From assembly GCF_013265555.1 (NCBI RefSeq), contig NZ_CP041345.1, positions 852,581-916,580 of the forward strand: a stretch of 64,000 bases of DNA, in the 5' to 3' direction. The position numbers and the translations under genes are program-made. The DNA comes from Tenuifilum thalassicum. Lineage in GTDB: Bacteria > Bacteroidota > Bacteroidia > Bacteroidales > Tenuifilaceae. Position 1 is the first letter of the stretch; each line of letters opens with the position of its first letter. The notes below the pieces were generated by a model that saw only the letters and a program-made list of their open reading frames with translations, searched no databases and had not been told where the DNA came from. Below are positions 59,768 through 64,000 of the stretch, piece by piece.

Positions 59768-61549
59768 TTATTCTTTTGAAAATTGAATAAGTAGGTTACG
59801 GTAAACTGAAAATATTTTAGATTTTGATACAAAACCTACATATTTACCGCCATCAACTACAGGAAGATTCCACGCTTTAGTGTACTCAAATTTTTTCATT
59901 ACATCTTCCATGTGGTCATTAATATTGATAATTTCAGGTGGGATATTCATAAGTTCCTGTACTTTAATTGCATCGTATTGAGATGTGTCGAACATCACAG
60001 GTCGGATATCATCAAGTGAAACAACACCAACAAATTTGAAGTCATCGGTTATGACTGGAAAAATATTTCTTTTTGATTGGCTAACCTTTTTAACAAGGTT
60101 TCCTAAGGTTTCTGTTGGGCGAACTGGAATAAAATCCCTTTCAATAACTTTCTTAACGCTTAACAGTGTTAGCACTGCTTTGTCTTTGTGGTGTGTGATT
60201 AGCTCCCCCCTTTGGGCAAGCCTTTTTGTATATACGGAGTGTGGCTCAAAATACATAATGGTTAAAAAGGCGATTGTTGATGTTATCATAAGCGGAATAA
60301 AAAGAGCATAACCTCCTGTAATTTCAGCAATTAAAAATATTGCCATAAAGGGTGCATGCATAATACCAGCCATTGCACCTGCCATTCCAACAAGGGCAAA
60401 ATTGCTTTCAGAAATATTGATAAAGTCAAAAAGGTTTAGTATTCGGGCAAGGAAAAAGCCTGATACTCCTCCAATGAATAGGGCAGGGGCAAAAATACCA
60501 CCAACACCGCCTGCTCCGTTGGTTATTGAGCTGGCAATGGCTTTAAATGCCACAAGAAAGAATAAGGAAGTTAAAATTAACCAAATGTTATCTTGGAACT
60601 GGAATAATGGGCTATTATGAAAAATATAAGAAGATCTCCCGTCGAGCAAAGCCTGAAGGACATCGTATCCCTCGCCAAAAAGGGGTGGGAAAATGAAAAT
60701 TAAAATCCCTAAAACTAGGGAGCCAAAAAACCAACGCTTATATGGACTCCTTGTTTTCTTGAACAGTCGCTCAACAGTAAATGTTGTTCTAATGAAGTAC
60801 AATGAAACAAAGCCGCTAAAAATACCTAGCAAGATAAACCAAGGAATATTATGCAAAGTAAACGGACGAACTACTTCGTAAGCAAAAACTACGTTTCGTC
60901 CCATTAAAAAGTAGCTTACAGTTGATGCGGTAACTGCCGAAATTAGAAGTGGTACAATGGATGCGGTTGTTAGATCGAGCATTAGAACCTCAAGCGTGAA
61001 AATTATTCCTGCAATTGGTGCCTTAAAGATAGATGCAATAGCACCAGCGGCTCCACATCCTATTAGTAAGGTACGGGTTTGATAGTTAAGTCGAAAGAAC
61101 TTGCCTATGTTTGAGCCGATTGCTGAACCAGAATACACAATAGGCGCCTCAGCCCCCACAGAACCACCAAAACCAATGGTTAAAATACTACTTATAATGG
61201 AGCTGATCATATTATGGGGTTTAATCTGGCTGCCTTGTCTTGAGATTGAGTATAGTACTTTTGTTACTCCATGACTTAAATCGTCGTTAACAATGTATCG
61301 TACAAAAAGAATGGTGAAAAGTATGCCTATGGCAGGAAGCCCAAAGTACAAGGCATTCGTTGAGTCCATTGGCACAACACCTGCTATTAGATTACGGAAA
61401 TGATGTAGCGTGTTTTTTAGTAGCACGCCAGCTAATCCGCTAATAAGCCCAACTACAAAACTTAGAATGAGAGTTGTATTTTTTTCGCCTAATCTTCGGA
61501 ATCGTACCCATAGTTTTAGTAATGGTAAAACAAACTCCCTTTTTGTCAT
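59768..61549 (-). CDS. ClC-type chloride channel/exchanger with CBS pair
   Basis: 593 residues: 10-12 membrane segments of a ClC core and two C-terminal CBS domains (about 455-590) that bind adenine nucleotides. GFGGSVGAEAPIVYSGSAIG is the ClC anion-pore segment, where the gating glutamate (position of E. coli Glu148) is kept although the usual GREGP is GAEAP. GIIFTLEVLMLD keeps the proton-glutamate position (E. coli Glu203), and GGVGGIFAPALFIGG is the third pore loop. This favours a chloride/proton exchanger (inference). Confidence 0.9.
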   Translation of the reverse strand: MTKREFVLPLLKLWVRFRRLGEKNTTLILSFVVGLISGLAGVLLKNTLHHFRNLIAGVVPMDSTNALYFGLPAIGILFTILFVRYIVNDDLSHGVTKVLYSISRQGSQIKPHNMISSIISSILTIGFGGSVGAEAPIVYSGSAIGSNIGKFFRLNYQTRTLLIGCGAAGAIASIFKAPIAGIIFTLEVLMLDLTTASIVPLLISAVTASTVSYFLMGRNVVFAYEVVRPFTLHNIPWFILLGIFSGFVSLYFIRTTFTVERLFKKTRSPYKRWFFGSLVLGILIFIFPPLFGEGYDVLQALLDGRSSYIFHNSPLFQFQDNIWLILTSLFFLVAFKAIASSITNGAGGVGGIFAPALFIGGVSGFFLARILNLFDFINISESNFALVGMAGAMAGIMHAPFMAIFLIAEITGGYALFIPLMITSTIAFLTIMYFEPHSVYTKRLAQRGELITHHKDKAVLTLLSVKKVIERDFIPVRPTETLGNLVKKVSQSKRNIFPVITDDFKFVGVVSLDDIRPVMFDTSQYDAIKVQELMNIPPEIININDHMEDVMKKFEYTKAWNLPVVDGGKYVGFVSKSKIFSVYRNLLIQFSKE

Positions 61550-61659
61550 TTTTTTAACATTAAGATACCGTAATTAGCAAGGATGAATTAAAAATCTTAT
61601 AAGTTTGTAGTAAAAAACGTCAACAAAAATAGTTAATATTGAGGATATTTTTTAAAGTT

Positions 61660-62910
61660 ATGATAGATTTTAAGCGATTTAGATTAGAAAATGGATTGAT
61701 TCTTTTGGTTCATACCGACTATAGCACACCAATTGCGGCGGTAAATTTGCTTTATAAGGTAGGCGCAAAGCATGAAAATCCTGAGAAAACTGGTTTTGCT
61801 CACCTTTTTGAGCATTTAATGTTTGGTGGATCGGTAAACATTCCTGTTTTTGATGAACCATTAGAGAGGGTAGGGGGTGAAAATAATGCTTTTACAACGA
61901 ACGATTTAACAAATTACTATATTACAGTTCCAGTAGAAAATATAGAAACAGCCTTATGGCTTGAAAGCGATAGGATGCTAAGCCTAGCTTTCTCCCAAAA
62001 AAGTTTAGATGTTCAAAAAAGTGTCGTAATAGAAGAGTTTAACCAGAGATATCTAAATCAACCCTATGGCGATGTATGGTTAAACCTCCGACCTCTAGCA
62101 TATAAAGTACATCCTTACCGTTGGCCCACAATTGGCATGTCGGTTGAACATATCCAAAAGGCCACTCTCGATGATGTTAAGGAATTTTTTTATGGCCACT
62201 ATGCTCCAAATAATGCTATCTTATGTATAGCAGGACCAATTGATGATGTTAAGGCTCTTGAACTGACAAAAAGATGGTTTGGTTCAATTGAGCCACGAAA
62301 TATTGACCGTAAAGCTATTCCAAAAGAACCAGAACAGAATGAGCATAGGCGTTTGACCTTAGAGAGAGATGTGCCCTTTAATGCCATTTATAAGGCTTAC
62401 CATATGTGCAATCGGATGCATCCCGATTTTCCTATTACCGATTTATTATCAGATTTGCTCTCAAATGGCCGTTCTTCAAGACTTTATCAGCGCCTTGTTA
62501 AAGAAAAACAACTCTTCAGCTCTGTAAATGCCTACATTACAGGTGATGTTGATGAGGGGCTTTTTGTTTTAACCGGTCAGCTTTACGAGAATACTTCTTT
62601 TAAAATGGCCGAAGAAGCATTAAACCAGGAGCTGGAGGAGCTAAAAGTTAAATTAGTGAAAACCGATGAGCTTGATAAGGTTAAAAATAAGTTTGAGGCA
62701 AATTTCATTTTTGAACAGGAATCGGTTATGGTCAATGCTTTAAATCTTTGCTATTACGAAATGCTTTCCGATGCTAACTTATTAAATCTTGAACTTGATA
62801 GGTACAATGCTGTAACTGCCGAGGATATTAAACGAGTTGCGAATCAAGTTTTTGATGTGAAGAATTGCTCCACAGTTTACTACAAGTCTAATTTAATCAA
62901 TGAAAACTAA
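61660..62910 (+). CDS. M16-family zinc metalloprotease, active subunit
   Basis: 416 residues from ATG 61660. The inverted zinc motif HLFEH (His48, Glu51, His52) is present in FAHLFEHLMFGG, with the downstream Glu region VVIEEFNQRY. Size and layout are those of the two-chain M16B peptidases. It is followed after 8 bases by a second M16 gene without the motif, so the pair probably forms a heterodimer. No signal peptide is obvious, so cytoplasmic action is likely. Confidence 0.92.
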   Translation: MIDFKRFRLENGLILLVHTDYSTPIAAVNLLYKVGAKHENPEKTGFAHLFEHLMFGGSVNIPVFDEPLERVGGENNAFTTNDLTNYYITVPVENIETALWLESDRMLSLAFSQKSLDVQKSVVIEEFNQRYLNQPYGDVWLNLRPLAYKVHPYRWPTIGMSVEHIQKATLDDVKEFFYGHYAPNNAILCIAGPIDDVKALELTKRWFGSIEPRNIDRKAIPKEPEQNEHRRLTLERDVPFNAIYKAYHMCNRMHPDFPITDLLSDLLSNGRSSRLYQRLVKEKQLFSSVNAYITGDVDEGLFVLTGQLYENTSFKMAEEALNQELEELKVKLVKTDELDKVKNKFEANFIFEQESVMVNALNLCYYEMLSDANLLNLELDRYNAVTAEDIKRVANQVFDVKNCSTVYYKSNLINEN

Positions 62911-62918
62911 GTTGAAGT

Positions 62919-64000
62919 ATGGCAATAAAAGAGCTAGATAGAACTGTTCAACCAAATATTAAACCTGTTTCAAAAATTAATATTCCCAAACCCGAAATAA
63001 TAGAACTTTCCAACGGATTTAAAGTAATTTCGGCAAAGGCAGGCTCTCAGGATTTAATAAAAATTGAAGTAATTTTTAGGGCAGGTACTCGATATCAAAC
63101 GAAGTCACTGGTGGCTAAAGCATCAATTTCAAATTTACGTGAAGGAACTAAAAAGCGCTCATCAAAGCAAATAGCCGAAGAGTTAGACTTTTATGGAAGT
63201 TTCATTGAACCTTCTATTAATAGAGATTTTGCCTCTGTATCGTTTTACACTACAGGAAAACATTTCTTTAAATCTTTCGATGTATTTTCCGATTTGCTTC
63301 TTAATCCTACCTTTCCAGAACATGAATTAGACATTTTTAGGCAAAAAGGTAAACAGAATTTACTGGTAGAAATGGAGAAAGTTTCTACGCTATCCAGAAT
63401 GGGATTTTACAAGGCTCTTTTTGGGGATAATCATCCTTATGGAACCTTTGCATTACCGCACGATTATGAAATGATTGAGCGCGATGATCTGGTCAATTTT
63501 AGCAACAAGTTCTACAAAGGAAAAGGTGGTGCGATTGTTATTACGGGTAACTTTGATTCTGAACAACTTGATTTTATTAAAGGTAGTTTTGCCAGTTCCA
63601 GATTTGATGGTCAAACCGATGAAGAATATATTTTACCGAGGATTAAATCGAACGAGAAAAAAATATTTACGTATAAGAATGAAGCGGTACAGGCATCAAT
63701 ACGGATAGGGAGAATATTTCCAGAAAGAACCCATCCCGATATGCCAGCTTTGCAGATTTTAAATACTATTCTAGGCGGTTATTTTGGCTCAAGACTGATG
63801 CGCAATATTCGAGAAGATAAAGGATATACATATGGGATAAATTCTTTTATTGTACCACATTCTTACCTGTCGGTTTTTGTTGTTTCAACCGAAGTAGGGA
63901 ATAACTTTGTAGAACATACAATTAGCGAGATAAAAAAAGAGATACAAAGGCTTAAATCGGAACCCGTTAGCAACGATGAATTGAATTTGGTAAAGGGTTA
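62919..64000 (+). CDS. M16-family partner subunit, 3' end cut by window
   Basis: Open reading frame from ATG 62919 (MAIKELDRTVQPNIKPVSK) still open at the last base, at least 360 residues. Where the active subunit has HLFEH, this one reads KASISNLREGTKK, so zinc ligands are missing. The C-terminal substrate-handling signature GGYFGSRLMRNIREDKGYTYG is kept, as in the non-catalytic chain of M16B pairs. Overlaps nothing and begins 8 bases after the active subunit. Confidence 0.85.
   Translation, partial: MAIKELDRTVQPNIKPVSKINIPKPEIIELSNGFKVISAKAGSQDLIKIEVIFRAGTRYQTKSLVAKASISNLREGTKKRSSKQIAEELDFYGSFIEPSINRDFASVSFYTTGKHFFKSFDVFSDLLLNPTFPEHELDIFRQKGKQNLLVEMEKVSTLSRMGFYKALFGDNHPYGTFALPHDYEMIERDDLVNFSNKFYKGKGGAIVITGNFDSEQLDFIKGSFASSRFDGQTDEEYILPRIKSNEKKIFTYKNEAVQASIRIGRIFPERTHPDMPALQILNTILGGYFGSRLMRNIREDKGYTYGINSFIVPHSYLSVFVVSTEVGNNFVEHTISEIKKEIQRLKSEPVSNDELNLVKG

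Overview
The window is a chromosomal segment of a Bacteroidota bacterium. The evidence is a Bacteroidota-type 16S/23S/5S operon, promoters of the TTTG-N19/20-TAnnTTTG type, a type IX secretion (T9SS) C-terminal sorting domain, futalosine-pathway menaquinone genes and an AT-rich protein-coding background. The rRNA genes are strikingly GC-rich: a sample 60-base line of 16S, 36721-36780, counts 40 G+C. That is the usual mark of a thermophile or moderate thermophile with an AT-rich genome, so I infer a warm-adapted, aerotolerant member of the Bacteroidales/Marinilabiliales neighbourhood. The genus is not settled. I see no insertion sequence, prophage or CRISPR array; almost everything is housekeeping.

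Layout. 1-2355: the 3' part of gdhA, an OsmC-family protein and fabD. 2567-14499: a nine-gene branched-chain amino-acid operon (ilvD-ilvB-ilvN-ilvC-leuA-leuC-leuD-cimA-leuB). It is preceded by the most interesting element of the window: two near-identical transcription attenuators in series, each encoding a 21-residue leader peptide rich in Ile/Leu/Val followed by a switchable terminator. The operon holds a citramalate synthase (cimA) and no threonine deaminase, so isoleucine carbon probably comes from pyruvate. 14628-18424: an outer-membrane barrel protein, folE-queD, mqnB-mqnD and a tiny ORF. 18491-22830: a Mn-type superoxide dismutase, a TPR/SpoIIE phosphatase, an Fe-type superoxide dismutase and a nitroreductase. 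22817-36075: AmrS radical SAM, a PutP-like symporter, a barrel protein, serS, rplU-rpmA, plsC, lplA, a SRPBCC protein, birA, pepD and a fatty-acid desaturase.

36156-41443 is a complete rRNA operon: two tandem promoters, boxA-like sites, 16S, tRNA-Ala (TGC), 23S, 5S and terminator, with processing stems around 16S and 23S. 41499-48323 holds a T9SS-exported phospholipase C/nuclease-like protein, proline dehydrogenase, glyA, a TSUP exporter and a TonB-ExbD-ExbB system. 48401-64000 holds a TamB-like giant, tsaD, a substrate-binding/hybrid kinase whose phospho-accepting histidine is replaced by phenylalanine, yaaA, an RlmI-like methyltransferase, a 3'-5' exonuclease, a DUF5063 protein, a ClC transporter with CBS domains, and an M16 protease pair (the second cut by the window end).

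Functional links: PutP, proline dehydrogenase and glutamate dehydrogenase fit proline/glutamate use. The two dismutases, OsmC and YaaA point to exposure to oxygen or peroxide. ExbB-ExbD-TonB, TamB, the barrel proteins and the T9SS cargo all serve the outer membrane.
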